Source: Cryoendolithus antarcticus (taxonomy: Eukaryota > Ascomycota > Dothideomycetes > Cladosporiales > Cladosporiaceae). From it: DNA of 64,000 nt. A model generated the notes under the pieces. The model worked only from the letters and a program-made list of their open reading frames with translations. It was not told the DNA's origin and ran no database searches. Made by a program: the position numbers and the translations under genes. Location of the stretch: contig NAJO01000066.1 of assembly GCA_002077065.1 (NCBI GenBank), positions 97,654 through 161,653 of the forward strand, given 5' to 3'. Positions 34,201 through 43,228 of this stretch are shown here, piece after piece (the first letter of the stretch is position 1; each line of letters begins with the position of its first letter).

Positions 34201-34926
34201 TTCTTTGACAGCCAGATCCTCAAACTAGAAGCGAACAACATACAAGCCCGCTTCGCGGTCGGCCTCGAGAAAGGCAAACTCCACAGCGGCCTAGGCATGA
34301 CGCTCGGCCAACTGCAAGTCGCTCTTGCTGCAGCCAAACGCGTGACAGTACCCAAGACCCTTGGTGATATCAATGTCGACGAAATCATCGCCAGCGCCGT
34401 CGGAGCGAAGGGCGGCACAATCCTCCGCGTGCCCAAAGTGGTGGCCTCGATGCAGACATGGCAGGCCCCGCAAGCGAACGAAATCGAGTACATCTTCAAG
34501 TCGTTGTTCGAGGGCAAAGTCGACGTCGGCTGGAACCTTAACCGCATCAACTTCATCCAGGGCATGTACATAACCCACACCCGCGCGCTCGCCGCGCGTC
34601 TCGGCAAAGCACTGCCGCCCTCCGCGGTGAAGATTACAGCCGACTTACAGGAAGACACTACCACGCCGTCTGCCGCAACAGAGCAGCACAAGATCACTGC
34701 TGAAGTCAATCTCCCGCAAAGCAAATACAGCTATATTCCGCTCGAGCCGCCTGTTATCGAGACGCCGCAGCTGAGGGATATGGGCGAGGCTACGCCGCCG
34801 TTGGAGTGGATTGGGCTGAATCGCGAGAGGTTGCCCGGGGTGACGCATCAGGTGCTTATTGTGGGGTTGTTGGAGGTAGCGAAGGAGGTGGAGGATGCTT
34901 ATGAGCGGATCTTGGGTAGTTCTTAG
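25288..34926 (+). CDS. CSF1: Csf1, bridge-like lipid-transfer protein (BLTP1/Tweek family)
   Basis: Very large rod-shaped protein anchored in the ER that carries phospholipids between membranes at contact sites. It is one open frame of 3,212 aa with no intron; the first true ATG is at 25288. An N-terminal membrane segment (residues ~20-45, VDLLVSAVLALFFLFYFNRLF) is followed by WHKYRAYIDISALQISLLGGRLFFKSIRYH, the conserved start of the groove. The remainder is a long series of beta-rich repeats typical of repeating-beta-groove proteins, broken by a Ser/Arg-rich loop (~115-165), a basic loop near 580 (KHRHRRRQKGKKG) and further disordered loops. Csf1 in yeast is needed for growth in the cold and for lipid homeostasis. 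It is about the family's usual size and appears complete. Confidence 0.93.
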   Translation: MAHLTAQPLGPTGGFNWIFQVDLLVSAVLALFFLFYFNRLFATVLSYGIRAWTWHKYRAYIDISALQISLLGGRLFFKSIRYHAHNETVLVHDGHITWRYWLRAVQEAEIFQNSSEDPLKQRSRSASGSRAKSESSAEGGSKPRSRSVGNAEAGGKRKKELPCRISVKVSGVEAFLYNRSPAYDGIMEAVAKHTESEGKARGSHEKTEEQWTPSDSMDGAVKSDPTPDLTPITTARTGEHSSERSSPQIPSFLRVFPILIECRKAAAAVGNSTTTSVVVAKLDSASGTVDAGAAGTLDLFKLLFNFQFKNVNVSMKPNRDFKETQLDAAQRILREREGERDAEHSLAGNVLRKLQGFIDNFKSAFVWRRSSGGSVRKMSTRHGGENPVKTNGHQAVPGEAQWHGLLRYLDDSEMNGAEVWQSVEYAKASTLVDCPQVDMRFYWDIPGAVPTDQGTANEQSASNQSDDINGSAPPAYGLDFAVHGGSIVYGPWADRQRINLQHAFFPASYVDATPYPRLKPGETRICTVFKIFVSVEQDVTLRIPTRESSKDFKWRGKTGGSGTEAFTEAEVVDGKHRPRKHRHRRRQKGKKGPAIDARPYAWLDVTVKADSTVNYTMDMFSRHDGYRSDLALDVKGTEITSSVNHGLLWRAGALTMDADLSYAREWRALRDWPFKIVCDKLELFILRDHMFLIQDLVNDWSSGPPADFYTFVPFKYGMDLHFREWCMYLNTNDANIVNEPADFDKNDFLTLEGKSLHAVLEIPLELYRPKQSNITFDVLSQDMRMRLLNSSRNTINTFLTDKQVAELAKLTLKGSFCANAEFSPGLVDVLRMDLVGYGLSMKAHGYLVRLLINVKENYFGDYVHFKTLEEFQDADDNANEANKATASLPKPQLGNEMDVILCIAAEDAKVLFPTSLYTAADFISVELQHGAIDLRVASYYMDLAINFSPISVLQASTAGDAQSPTSDRSNTQLFIKHVDLDGHRAFGLPPTEPAYMATWYVDVGAILGECCESFVHDAALAAKAFTFAFSDRENALPLEAPIMVFDATFLQLKTDIIRVGLHVGANAIIASTDPVIVKFNDSADEVFSQRVTVEVPNLTLACVDASTLARHRAHSNYKEPARTYAFFQTSVLLHVVGRKLHFSAETAKQKSYMREQDCRTHRVPFLSHSGSAAAGGSCGMPLGANTDPAYMPYPFYPAPLRNPDQRSSRPHSVRSGQSLVVAKGLHSKASSSSLAASIRQNSSSRFSGERTSRSNDARFEDQARGKIGIAPATLASASTFAQPYFPLHSLIPDERDVPTFASESPDDVPDIVLPDIIENSDGDENFSHTSILIKVVPGIRVYIEPGVAQVAADLVRIVQPRRPDDVLDDFQISAMGTIAGLQQARLPKGAIVEVKLDLPSGTLRVRHPNDEEQRHDNTDLSLQSLAFMFRQKTLPASGVGTPVHAVHATLASLKAAVHAQSGFMPDDCALAVSVDDLTMWVAMSASRTLHCSVRDVALLMSASKAVYLASLAQRIAPLVLDMQATLERVGAAAQARLKLLLYTITLHDEHIGDPIFMSRMVYILRAYKDHFRNQESWKILARFRHALQCMPREIIRSLETQLRPDDIVVAPQAPQYILDNWAQRRNWDVPNISQTTVFKTLFGPDEKAPEMSAMAPTAITLDSESLRLAVGEGAEASWVLVEELNLAMEVTPASKPTGLMLVEENLRTKTVVQFHSNATDFHFHWRLLDLVEVAIPKALEIQRDTRPPQPQRGMSQSLLSEEIERQDLHIIVATESGSITLQTLNIKHQSRAEELRMSLIGTSQANEQYGQCINAVINASSALTECHSKSACIWKTELSSPRIYVDHLQPAKGAPNIGRVTVAAGYDAFYIDVKEQVAGILHVVDHIIGDEVPRVQAIVEMAKAGQQMAPSQQHDHVPSVAAPTFKFNAAILAGKLVLHISLLKALQYRLEGTSSSIRCVPKSGKDTFSVDFDVGGQVHSFISHGKSNDDRQALLEVPPINGNVGLELGSKDTRLTSATSINTIEIDAAAVQALIGVLSKPEVKAVLEAVESGIDDIKLHAKDVYKTGSDLKIVEKPTANSKTFMYDIRFALLGIRASATTPHLGADSTAHLQLGFGSLHIHASNVNIVAAGEKSLIPEVRAAMHDIGASLVVHTDAHRKPAGNMALAIVMDMTLQKTAVGKYERNVFVRTPSIEVNAYPETAATIVEVINHIQTRIKDMDLSHEVEYLRGLHAKRRRKTLANLGSSDKDGVEEPIESPTFSPNELLEATFKFELSGMQIAWLVDSPPTKRAERGVADLVLSLAKVELAARGLNEAKLSILDLQLQLVPKRADKRLRTLNSALLPEIGFGVAYSTESKKRSLTIKATGKPLDLRLDTKFMVPVTGVQKSIEHAIGQFKAGTSLWESVPTASGLPRTNPFSGRSFALLQVEADFAGAEVYLQGATPAAASSIPDANQPPKHEVQHGRYGQFAPETGLMHTTLRAPGAALKLEYKGLESRPAINGELRIDASTNLLLPNVVQLIREIAASVKEVVKDQEGGTPATPKPKPDYKPQQRFFEDENIVQADPTAFFGKTKVNLGLRICRQEFGLTCQPIAKVDAKAELEDFYVTMNTIEADEHGHFFAMSALLTKLKVSVKHAYSREPTFAFDMDSVTLSLMNSKHFSGVSGISAILKIAPTKTSINGKQLQDLLLFREIWLPPEIRSSRPVAQTPRNLQADDYLVQRYQAVSAAAAFPWNATVSISELGVDLDLGQSIGKSSFTIANLWASSQKTSNYEQMLCIGLDDMAVKSTGRMSGFIDLNKLGVRTSIQWAEDASAVRQTPLIQASIGFDRLRTKAAFDYQAFAFGDIEGFDFLMYNVQNRQRDGRDRLAAVLDCDKTYTFCTSTSPAQAFSLYQAFDRLISEKQAAFTQSLKDIEKHIRRESVIVPTRFGPQVTMSPTKTSPTGTRTPLSLHTDVVITLGTISIGAFPSTFFDSQILKLEANNIQARFAVGLEKGKLHSGLGMTLGQLQVALAAAKRVTVPKTLGDINVDEIIASAVGAKGGTILRVPKVVASMQTWQAPQANEIEYIFKSLFEGKVDVGWNLNRINFIQGMYITHTRALAARLGKALPPSAVKITADLQEDTTTPSAATEQHKITAEVNLPQSKYSYIPLEPPVIETPQLRDMGEATPPLEWIGLNRERLPGVTHQVLIVGLLEVAKEVEDAYERILGSS

Positions 34927-35769
34927 GGACTGTAGGGGGAGAATAGGGATGAGCGGAAGGGGGGGCAGGAAATCTGGGATTAGCGTGGCGTTTGGAACAT
35001 GACTGAACCGGCATGCGGGTGTACAGATGGGTTTTGTAAACTATACAGTATTGTGCAATAGAAGTTTGCCCAACCTGCCTTGCTCCTGGACATCTGGCAG
35101 CCTTGACAGCGTGGGCTCACTACATCGCCGGTATGCATGACACCGCAGGCGCTGCTTCATGTTGGCTCATTCACCGTCTCGAAGTCTCTCGACGGTGGCA
35201 GGTCTACCGCAGTGCAACGAGTCCGCTTCCACGGAGGGACACCATGCATCTGGCACTTCCAAGCTTGGTCACCGCCTTCGCTCTAGAGCTCGACCGCAAT
35301 CGTGCCGCCAACATAGCCCTCGCTGTGCCTTTCTGTGCCACGCAGACGGCTTCGTAGACGCTTCTCATAGCCTCGAGAAGGTCATCGCTCTATGAGTCAC
35401 CGATATCTCGTCTTGTAGAGAGCGCGGTGATAGCGGCGGTAAAGTGAAGGTGGCGGCGGGAGATCTCGAGAAAGGCACGTGCACGGAGGACCCCACCAAA
35501 ATCCATTTTGATCAAAATGGTGTTGTCCAGTGCTCCACCACTACATCTTCTCCTTCCCTCCACCGACAAGCGTACCTGCCTCATCCAAAAGGTTTGCAAT
35601 GCTCCAAATCATTCCACATCATACTCCAGGACCATACTGACATTGCGCAAAGGAAGGCGACCTCACCACCTACTCAGTGCCACCGAGCACTTCAAGCGGG
35701 GCATTACAAAGCCTCGACGACTAGAGTCGAACCTTTCACCACAGCACATAAGGCAGCAACACCGCAAAA
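34927..35769. other. CSF1 3' region and eEF2 promoter
   Basis: 843 bp. The first 45 bp are G-rich (several runs of three to seven G). An E-box CACGTG sits at about 35477-35482, and an 18-bp perfect palindrome at 35503-35520 lies about 250 bp upstream of the eEF2 start. No coding sequence is supported. Confidence 0.5.
35503..35520. promoter_or_regulatory. 18-bp perfect palindrome upstream of eEF2
   Basis: CCATTTTGATCAAAATGG is its own reverse complement. An AT-rich core in GC-rich DNA, near a strongly expressed gene, suggests a binding site for a dimeric regulator. This is inferred only. Confidence 0.45.
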
Positions 35770-38467
35770 ATGGTCAAGTAAGTCAGCTCCACATGATGGA
35801 ATGAACAGGCAGGACTTTAGAGAGCTGTACATCAGAAGAGTTCGTACATAGGCTCAGGACAGGGCGCTGACGATATGACCTTTACAGCTTCACCACCGAG
35901 GAGATCCGTGGCCTCATGGACACGCCACAGAACATCCGTAACATGTCCGTCATCGCCCACGTCGACCACGGCAAGTCCACCCTCACCGACTCGCTCGTCC
36001 AGCGCGCCGGTATCATCTCCGCCAAGAACGCTGGCAACCAGCGCTTCACCGACACTCGCGCCGATGAGCAGGAGCGTGGTGTGACGATCAAGTCCACCGC
36101 CATCTCGCTCTTCGCCCAGCTCACCGAGGAGGACGATCTCAAGGACATCCCCATCAAGACGACCAAGAACGAGTTCTTGATCAACTTGATCGACTCGCCC
36201 GGCCACGTTGACTTCTCCTCTGAGGTCACCGCCGCTCTCCGTGTCACTGATGGTGCGCTCGTTGTCGTAGACACCATCGAAGGTGTGTGCGTGCAGACCG
36301 AGACTGTGCTCCGCCAAGCACTCGGTGAGCGTATCAAGCCCGTCTTGGTCATCAACAAGGTCGATCGTGCGCTTCTCGAGTTGCAGCTGTCGAAGGAGGA
36401 CTTGTACCAGAACTTCTCGCGTGCCATCGAGTCGGTGAACGTGGTTATTGCCACTTACTTCGACAAGGTGCTCGGTGATGTGCAGGTTTACCCCGACAAG
36501 GGTACTGTTGCTTTCGGCTCCGGTCTTCACGGATGGGCGTTCACTGTCAGGCAGTTCGCCTCGAAATACTCGAAGAAATTCGGTGTGGACAAGACGAAGA
36601 TGATGGAGAGGCTTTGGGTGAGTGTTATGCGCACCTCGAGAAGTTGAAGCAGGCACTAACAACAACACCACAGGGAGACAGCTACTTCAATGCTAAGACC
36701 AAGAAGTGGACCAAGGTCGGCACTCACGAGGGCGAGCCTATTGAGCGCGCGTTTAATCAGTTCTGTTTGGACCCCATCTTCCGCATTTTCGACCTCGTCA
36801 TGAACTTCAAGAAGGACGAGACCGCTAAGCTCCTTGAGAAGCTCGAGATCAAGCTGGTTGGTGAGGAGAAGGAGACCGAGGGCAAGGCACTGCTCAAGAT
36901 TGTCTTGCGCAAGTTCCTGCCTGCCGCCGATGCTCTTCTGGAGATGATGGTTCTCCACCTGCCGTCCCCCGTCGCCGCCCAGAAGTACCGCATGGAGACT
37001 CTTTACGAGGGTCCTCCGGACGACGAGGCCGCCATCGCCATCCGCGACTGCGACGCCAAGGGTCCGCTCATGTTGTACGTCTCCAAGATGGTGCCTACAT
37101 CTGACCGTGGTCGCTTCTACGCTTTCGGTCGTGTCTTCGCTGGTACTGCCAAGTCTGGCCTCAAGGTCCGCATCCAAGGTCCCAACTACACCCCGGGCAA
37201 GAAGGACGATCTGTTCATCAAGTCGATCCAGCGCACCATTCTCATGATGGGTCGCTACACTGAACCCATTGAGGATGTGCCAGCCGGTAACATTCTTGGT
37301 CTCGTCGGTGTCGACCAGTTCTTGCTCAAGTCCGGTACCCTCACGACCTCCGAGACGGCACACAACCTCAAGGTCATGAAGTTCTCCGTCTCCCCTGTCG
37401 TGCAGCGCTCCGTCGAGGTCAAGAACGCCAACGATCTGCCCAAGCTTGTGGAGGGTCTCAAGCGCCTGTCAAAGTCCGACCCCTGCGTGCTGTGCTCGAT
37501 CAACGAGTCCGGTGAGCACATTGTCGCTGGTGCCGGTGAGCTCCATCTCGAGATCTGCTTGAAGGATCTTGAGGAGGACCACGCTGGTGTTCCTCTCCGT
37601 ATCTCCGACCCTGTCGTGCAATACCGCGAGACTGTCGCCGGTACCTCCCGCATTACAGCTCTGTCCAAGTCGCCCAACAAGCACAACCGCTTGTACATGA
37701 TTGCGCAGCCGCTCGGCGACGAAGTCGCCAAGGACATCGAGGACGGCAAGATCAGCCCTCGCGACGACTTCAAGCTCCGCGCGCGTCTGCTCGCCGACGA
37801 GCACGGCTGGGACGTCACCGATGCCCGCAAGATCTGGTGTTTCGGCCCAGACACCAACGGCGCCAACTTGCTCGTCGACCAGACCAAGGCTGTGCAGTAC
37901 CTCAACGAAATCAAGGATCATCTCGTGTCCGGTTTCCAGTGGGCTACCAAGGAAGGACCCGTGGCCGAGGAGCCAATGCGCGCCGTCCGCTTCAACATCA
38001 TGGATGTCACGCTTCACGCTGACGCCATCCATCGCGGTGCCGGCCAGCTCATGCCGACTACCCGCCGTGTCTTGTACGCCTCTACCCTCCTCGCCGACCC
38101 CGGCCTCCTCGAGCCGGTCTTCTTGGTCGAGATCCAGGTCCCCGAGCAGGCTATGGGCGGTATCTACGGTGTGCTTACGCGGAGACGTGGTCACGTTTTC
38201 GAGGAGGCGCAGCGTGTCGGTACGCCGCTGTTCAACATCAAGGCTTACCTGCCTGTCAAGGAGTCGTTCGGGTTCAACGCCGATCTGCGCGCTGGTACGA
38301 GCGGGCAGGCGTTCCCTCAATCTGTGTTTGATCACTGGCAGATTCTGCCTGGTGGAAGTCCGCTTGACAACACGAGTCTGCCTGGTCAGGTTACGGTGGA
38401 GATGCGGAAGAGGAAGGGTCTTAAGCCCGAGGTGCCTGGGTATGAGAATTACTATGATAAGTTGTAG
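35770..38467 (+). CDS. EFT1: Elongation factor 2 (eEF2)
   Basis: GTPase that moves tRNA and mRNA through the ribosome. Exons: 35770-35777 (8 nt, ATGGTCAA), 35888-36617 and 36674-38467, giving 843 aa. Intron 1 (110 nt, GTAAGT) restores the universal start MVNFTTEEIR. Intron 2 (56 nt, GTGAGT...CACAG) joins MMERLW to [12 protein letters not shown]. Motifs: P-loop [17 protein letters not shown] switch region, DSPGH, NKVD, and the diphthamide site DAIHRGAGQ with His699, the same number as in yeast, which independently confirms the exon model. The ending YYDKL is also canonical. Codon use is strongly biased toward C-ending codons, as expected for high expression, and this creates long false antisense ORFs. 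The gene symbol follows yeast usage. Confidence 0.98.
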
Positions 38468-39223
38468 ATGGGGGAAAGGTGTTTGGGGAGGAGTGGGGAT
38501 GTGTTGGCGAGGAACGAAAAGCTTGCATGGTGGAAGGGAGTGTGGAATGGGTGTTGGGGTTTGTTTGCTGTTGTAGGCAGATAGACGAATGATTCGAGTG
38601 CGAAATGAGATTATGCTAGCATTGCTTCTCCCGATACTTTGATCGTTGATAGTGCTCATGTTGTGTTGGCTGCGAATGTGACATTCGCAGGTACTACGTC
38701 CATGAGTGGCTGTACACAACTTTCCATTGCAGAGACCAGTAGGTGTCCATCTCTCACCGGTTGTAAATGGTGGACCTACCGTCCTGAGCGTAGCTACGAG
38801 AGCATAAGTGCGTGTCAGCTTTTCTTCAGAAGCGAAGGTGACATGATTGCAAGTACTCGAAGGCAGATCTACCCTCAGCGCTGCGATTCGCAATCTTTCT
38901 CTCGCTTTTGCAAGTACCGCGTGAGTGCTTATACGTGAGACTGCATCTGCGGAGAGGTCATGTGGTCGTTCAGTGAGGGAGTTGATCCCCTCGCCGTTTG
39001 CACAAAGTCTGTCCCACGTGGATGATGGTCCGTGACGTAGGGCTCGCACGCCTCTCTGTGTTTATGCGAAGTGCAAGTTTGGGCTATATTGCTGCCTGCA
39101 CCACTTTCAGACTCTCTCGTTGCACAGTGAAGGCTTGCTGGGGTGGCTTGAGGTCGTCTGAAAGTTCTGGATCCGATGCAGCGATAGCACACCGAGAGTG
39201 CAACTCAGGGTCCGATCGCCAAC
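38468..39223. other. Interval between eEF2 and the Ost-alpha-like gene
   Basis: 756 bp with no supported gene. A 21-bp palindrome with a single central base lies at 38670-38690 (arms CTGCGAATGT and ACATTCGCAG). Confidence 0.5.
38670..38690. repeat. Near-perfect palindrome, 10-bp arms with 1-bp centre
   Basis: Arms CTGCGAATGT and ACATTCGCAG flank a central G, about 200 bp after the eEF2 stop and 530 bp before the next start. It could form a hairpin in the eEF2 3' end or bind a dimeric factor. Confidence 0.55.
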
Positions 39224-41315
39224 ATGGCCGCCATCAACAGGCTCCACGCCCTGGGCAAGGGAGAGCAAGATGAAGACGTCGGCACAGGGAGTGGCTTTGG
39301 AAGGGCAGTGTTGATTTGTGCTGGCGTGTCGTCGCTGGTGGCTATCATACTCACAGTCCTGTACGCCACCTCATATCCTACCAAGGCAGCCAGCTAGCTA
39401 ATCCGCATTACCTCATAGACTCGTCCTCGTGCAAACGAAGAACTACCGCAAACCCCTCCTCCAACGCCATGTCATTCGGATATTTGTCCTCGTTCCTATC
39501 TTCGCCGCCGCCTCATGGGCATCTCTGACTTCGCTGAGGGTAGCCTTCTGGATCGATCCCTTTCGAGATGTCTACGAGGCGTTTACGCTGTACACTTTCT
39601 TCCAGCTGCTGGTCAACTTTCTCGGCGGCGAGCGAAGCTTGATCATCCTCATGCACGGCAGAGCGCCAGTACCGCATCTTTGGCCACTGGACATGTGTCT
39701 GGCGAAAGTGGACATCAGCGATCCGCATACGTTTCTAAGTGTGAAGAGGGGGATCTTGCAGTACGTCTGGATCAAGCCGGCGCTGGCGTTCGCGACGGTC
39801 ATCATGAAGGCTACGGGGACATTCAGAGAGGGCGTTATGTCAGTGGATTCGGGATACCTCTGGACGAGCGTGATCTACAACGTTAGTATCTGCATTTCGC
39901 TGTACGATCTGGCGTTGTTCTGGGTCTGCATGAGTGCAGATCTGAAGCCCTTCCGACCGATGCCGAAGTTCCTGTGCATTAAGGGGATCATCTTCGCCTC
40001 TTGGTGGCAGGGCTTTCTGCTGTCGGTGTTCGTCTGGCTGGGCGCTATCCCGAGCGTGGGTGGCGGGTACACGGCGGATAACCTCGCAGCTGCGATCCAG
40101 GATGCGCTCATCTGCTTTGAGATGCCGCTTTTCACTGTCGCGCACTGGTACGCTTTCAGCTGGAAGGACTACGCCGACAAGACGATCTCTGATGCGCGCA
40201 TGCCTATGAGGTACGCCTTCCGGGATGCTTTTGGACCGCGAGACTTGATCGAGGATGCGAAGGAGACGTGGAGAGGGGACAAGTACGAGTACAGATACTT
40301 TGATGCGGAAGACAACGTCATTGCGCACGAACAGAGCGCTTCGCGACAGGCCCGCATGGCAGAGGGCATGCGGTATGAAAGAGGTGGTCGAGGCAAATAC
40401 TGGATCCCGGCGGCTGGCAGTGATAAGCAGCCGCTACTGAGTCGGCTAGCTGACAGTCACGCAAGGACGATGAGCCCGGGAGATGGCCACAGGAGTCGGA
40501 GTCGAGGCGCTGGAAAGCTGGTGGATCAGGTGAACAAAGACTACGGAACCACCGATCCATCACCAGAGCCGGAGCTCGATGACGAAGAGGAGAAGCTGTA
40601 TCAGAGTGCGAGAGGATTGGAGTTTGGCGACTGGAATTATCCAGTCATCAACACGCACTATGCCACGCGCGAGGACCGCCTGCACGCTGATCCGAACATG
40701 CTCTCTGCTACCACTAACCGCGCAATTCTACAGCCTGGGAAGGATAATCGCCAACGCCGCAAGAGCCGCATAAAGGAAATCCAATCCCATGTGCATCAAC
40801 ACGACAACCCCTCTGACGGCGAGTCCAGCGACTCGCAGAAGAAGAAGCTCGACCCGAACTCCAAGCTCGGCAAAGCAGCGAACAAGATCAGCTCCCTCGT
40901 GCGCCAGCCCTCTTCGTCAGGCGAATCGAGTAAATCACACTCCTCCCAACTCGTCGACCTAGTAGTAGAGGACAAGGAAGCGGAAGAAATCGAGCGCGTA
41001 CGAGCGCGGAAGGAGGGCGGTCCGGGATGGAATCAGACGGAGCAGAAACACTTCGTGCAGACTTTCCCCGGGCAAGATGAGCAGGTCGAAGTTGTCAAAC
41101 GCGGCTTCAACCCTGACAGACCTGAGGGGAAAGTCGCTGATGGGAACCACAATCTCGATGACCCGTTCACGGTGGACGACGATGAGGAGGAAGAGGGAGT
41201 GGATCAGACGGGCTTGCAGCAGCCGTGGGAGGAGAGGCGCATGAGGAATGGGAATGGCAAGGGGAAGGGCAAGGCTGTGAATGGGGATGGGGAGAATAAT
41301 CCGTGGAGTTCGTAA
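39224..41315 (+). CDS. Ost-alpha/TMEM184-like (DUF300) seven-helix membrane protein
   Basis: Exons 39224-39360 and 39419-41315 flank a 58-nt intron (GTACGC...CTCATAG); 677 aa. The splice joins the first membrane helix (AVLICAGVSSLVAIILTVLL) to the family hallmark KNYRKPLLQRHVIRIFVLVP. Later helices include YTFFQLLVNFLGG, IKPALAFATVIMKATG and FLCIKGIIFASWWQGF, the last being the conserved DUF300 cytoplasmic/TM motif. Residues ~1-320 are the membrane domain. The rest is a long hydrophilic, Ser/Asp/Lys-rich tail that looks disordered and ends in a Gly/Asn/Lys-rich stretch. The family includes organic-solute-transporter alpha, plant LAZ1 and vacuolar or endosomal fungal proteins of unclear role. 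The substrate is unknown; location in internal membranes is inferred from relatives. Confidence 0.85.
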
Positions 41316-41726
41316 GTATGGGTATTGTGCGAGCGAGTGTGGAATATTGTTAGCGATGGCGTTCTGAGTAGCGTGGGCATGAGTTGTACGAGATACCAGG
41401 CATGAAATGTCGTTGCGTACCTCAACTTGGCTCTCCTTGGTCGGTTGAGTCGCAATTATGCCTTGCAGCACGTGACCGATGGCCACAGCGTCGCTGCCGT
41501 GCTGGTGGACGAGCTCCCGACTTCGCGACGTCATGCCGCGATAGCGCAAGATAAGCACGCGACTCCTCGCGGTGCCATTGACTGTCGGTGCGTACACCGA
41601 AGTCAAGCCTAGGTATTGCCATGAAGCTAGGGAAGTAACAGTCACGCGGGACACGAGCAGTTCCTTTGATCCTATATTCTATCATCCTAATCATCTCAGC
41701 ATTCGACCATCTCGTCATCCATCCCC
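41316..41726. other. Intergenic region
   Basis: 411 bp between two plus-strand genes; nothing recognisable beyond presumed 3' and promoter sequence. Confidence 0.4.
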
Positions 41727-42650
41727 ATGGCTGCGACCATGAACCCCAATGGCACTGCCCCAACCCTCCTGACGCTACCAGCAGAGCTCAGGAATGCCAT
41801 CTACGCCTACGTCTTCGCTAGTACAGAAGTCAATGCTGAGTACATCCTACAAGATGAGCGCTCGCCCTTCGCTCACGCCCTGAAACTCGACGACTCCCCC
41901 TTCCACAGCCCGAGATCATCCTTCTCCGACGATGCAGATCCCGCAGAACAACCTTACGCGCATCTGCGGCCGCTGCAAGTCTGCCGTCAGATGCACACCG
42001 AGTCCGCGCTCTACGCCCTAAGTCACACAATCTACCACCTCCCATCCTCCCTGTGCGATCCCTCAGACTTCTTTCAGCGAACCCGCTGCTTGTCGCCTGC
42101 AAAGCTCTCGGCCCTCACACACCTAACCTTGAGCGCCAAAATCGGCTCGCTACGAGTTCTGAACGAGTCCTGGCAAAACCTCCCCTTCGGCCACCCTTCC
42201 CTCCGCCTCCAGAAACTCACTCTGATACCATTGCGACCAGACGCCGCGAAGAGTGTCTGGGGCGAGATCGCAGACCTCAGCCAAGCCCACACCCTAGCCT
42301 ACATCCTCGGCGAGACGTTCCGCGGCCTGAGAAACGTCGCCGAGGTCGAAGTCCTCAACCGCGATTACTTCCGCAGCGGCGTCTGGGAGCTCGTCTACCG
42401 CACGCTGTGCTACAGGATGTTCCGCTGGGGCGGGAGTAAATGCGGCGTCCGCTTCGAAGGGCCGGTGGAAGAGGCGAACGAGCTTGGAGGCGTGGGGGAA
42501 AGGGGGCAGACGACGAGGTTTAGGGTGTTTTTTGGGGAGGGGGAGGGTAGGGGGACGGAGGTTGGGGAGGAGGTTTGTAGGTTGTTGGGGCAGGAGGGGA
42601 CGGATCCGAGGGAGACGGAGATTGCGCTTGATGCCGGGGTTGGGCCGTAG
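41727..42650 (+). CDS. LPAELRN-type (F-box/2EXR-like) hypothetical protein
   Basis: Single exon, 307 aa. The N-terminal TLLTLPAELRNAIYAYVF is the signature of a large group of fungal proteins with a divergent F-box-like or 2EXR-type helical start. It is followed, as usual in the group, by a 'LRPLQVCRQMHTESALYALSHT' stretch (~73-95) in which histidine-glutamate and a conserved Leu-x-Val-Cys-Arg-Gln occur. The C-terminus is Gly/Glu-rich and probably disordered. The biochemical role of these proteins is not established; ubiquitin-ligase adaptor function is possible for true F-box members but is not shown by this sequence. Confidence 0.7.
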   Translation: MAATMNPNGTAPTLLTLPAELRNAIYAYVFASTEVNAEYILQDERSPFAHALKLDDSPFHSPRSSFSDDADPAEQPYAHLRPLQVCRQMHTESALYALSHTIYHLPSSLCDPSDFFQRTRCLSPAKLSALTHLTLSAKIGSLRVLNESWQNLPFGHPSLRLQKLTLIPLRPDAAKSVWGEIADLSQAHTLAYILGETFRGLRNVAEVEVLNRDYFRSGVWELVYRTLCYRMFRWGGSKCGVRFEGPVEEANELGGVGERGQTTRFRVFFGEGEGRGTEVGEEVCRLLGQEGTDPRETEIALDAGVGP

Positions 42651-43228
42651 AATGGGCCTTGTGTTTGTGAGGATTGTTGGTGGTACCAGACGCATGGTGC
42701 GGTGCTTGTGGAGTTTGCGAGGAGGTAGGATAACTTGCAGGAATTGACGGAATTGCATTGGGGACTGTGTATATATCTTTTGGATACTGATGCTTAGCTC
42801 ACGAAGACCTGAGACCTGCAGTTCAGCTGTATGAGAAGCATTCGATATGGATGGCTCCATTGACGTCGGCTCTTTCAAGCATTGTGTCACGCGGCAGATC
42901 GCGTGTCTTGAGCGTGAATCCTTCTCTCGGCAGCTGTCGTAGCGAAGCTCTCATTCAGCCGGTCCTCACCGACAACGACCTCGTTTCGGGGCCATTGAAA
43001 CCACATCATGCTCCCTGTACTGCACGCTGACGAACAAGCAAATGTAACCACAATCCTCTCGACACTCCGGCACAAGCAGGGAGGTAATTAGTGATCGAGT
43101 GGCTACATAAGCCCTTTGAATGGTCGCGGTAGGTGGACAAGGCAGATCTATTACATTTCATCTGCTTTCTGGAACATCATAGTCACAACTTACTCACAAA
43201 ATCCTACTGCAAGTCTCCAGCTCAAAGA
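42651..43228. other. Gene-free interval
   Basis: 578 bp; no gene, RNA or repeat recognised. An open frame from 43133 merely extends the next gene upstream and is not favoured as its start. Confidence 0.4.

Noticed and set aside
35715..35735. B-box-like GGTTCGACTC on the minus strand upstream of eEF2
   Set aside because: The flanking bases do not form a T-arm stem and there is no matching A-box or acceptor stem.
37469..39049. Long antisense frame (526 codons) opposite eEF2, and another (279 codons) at 35832-36671
   Set aside because: Strong C-ending codon bias in eEF2 removes stops on the other strand. The predicted peptides are compositionally odd and match nothing.
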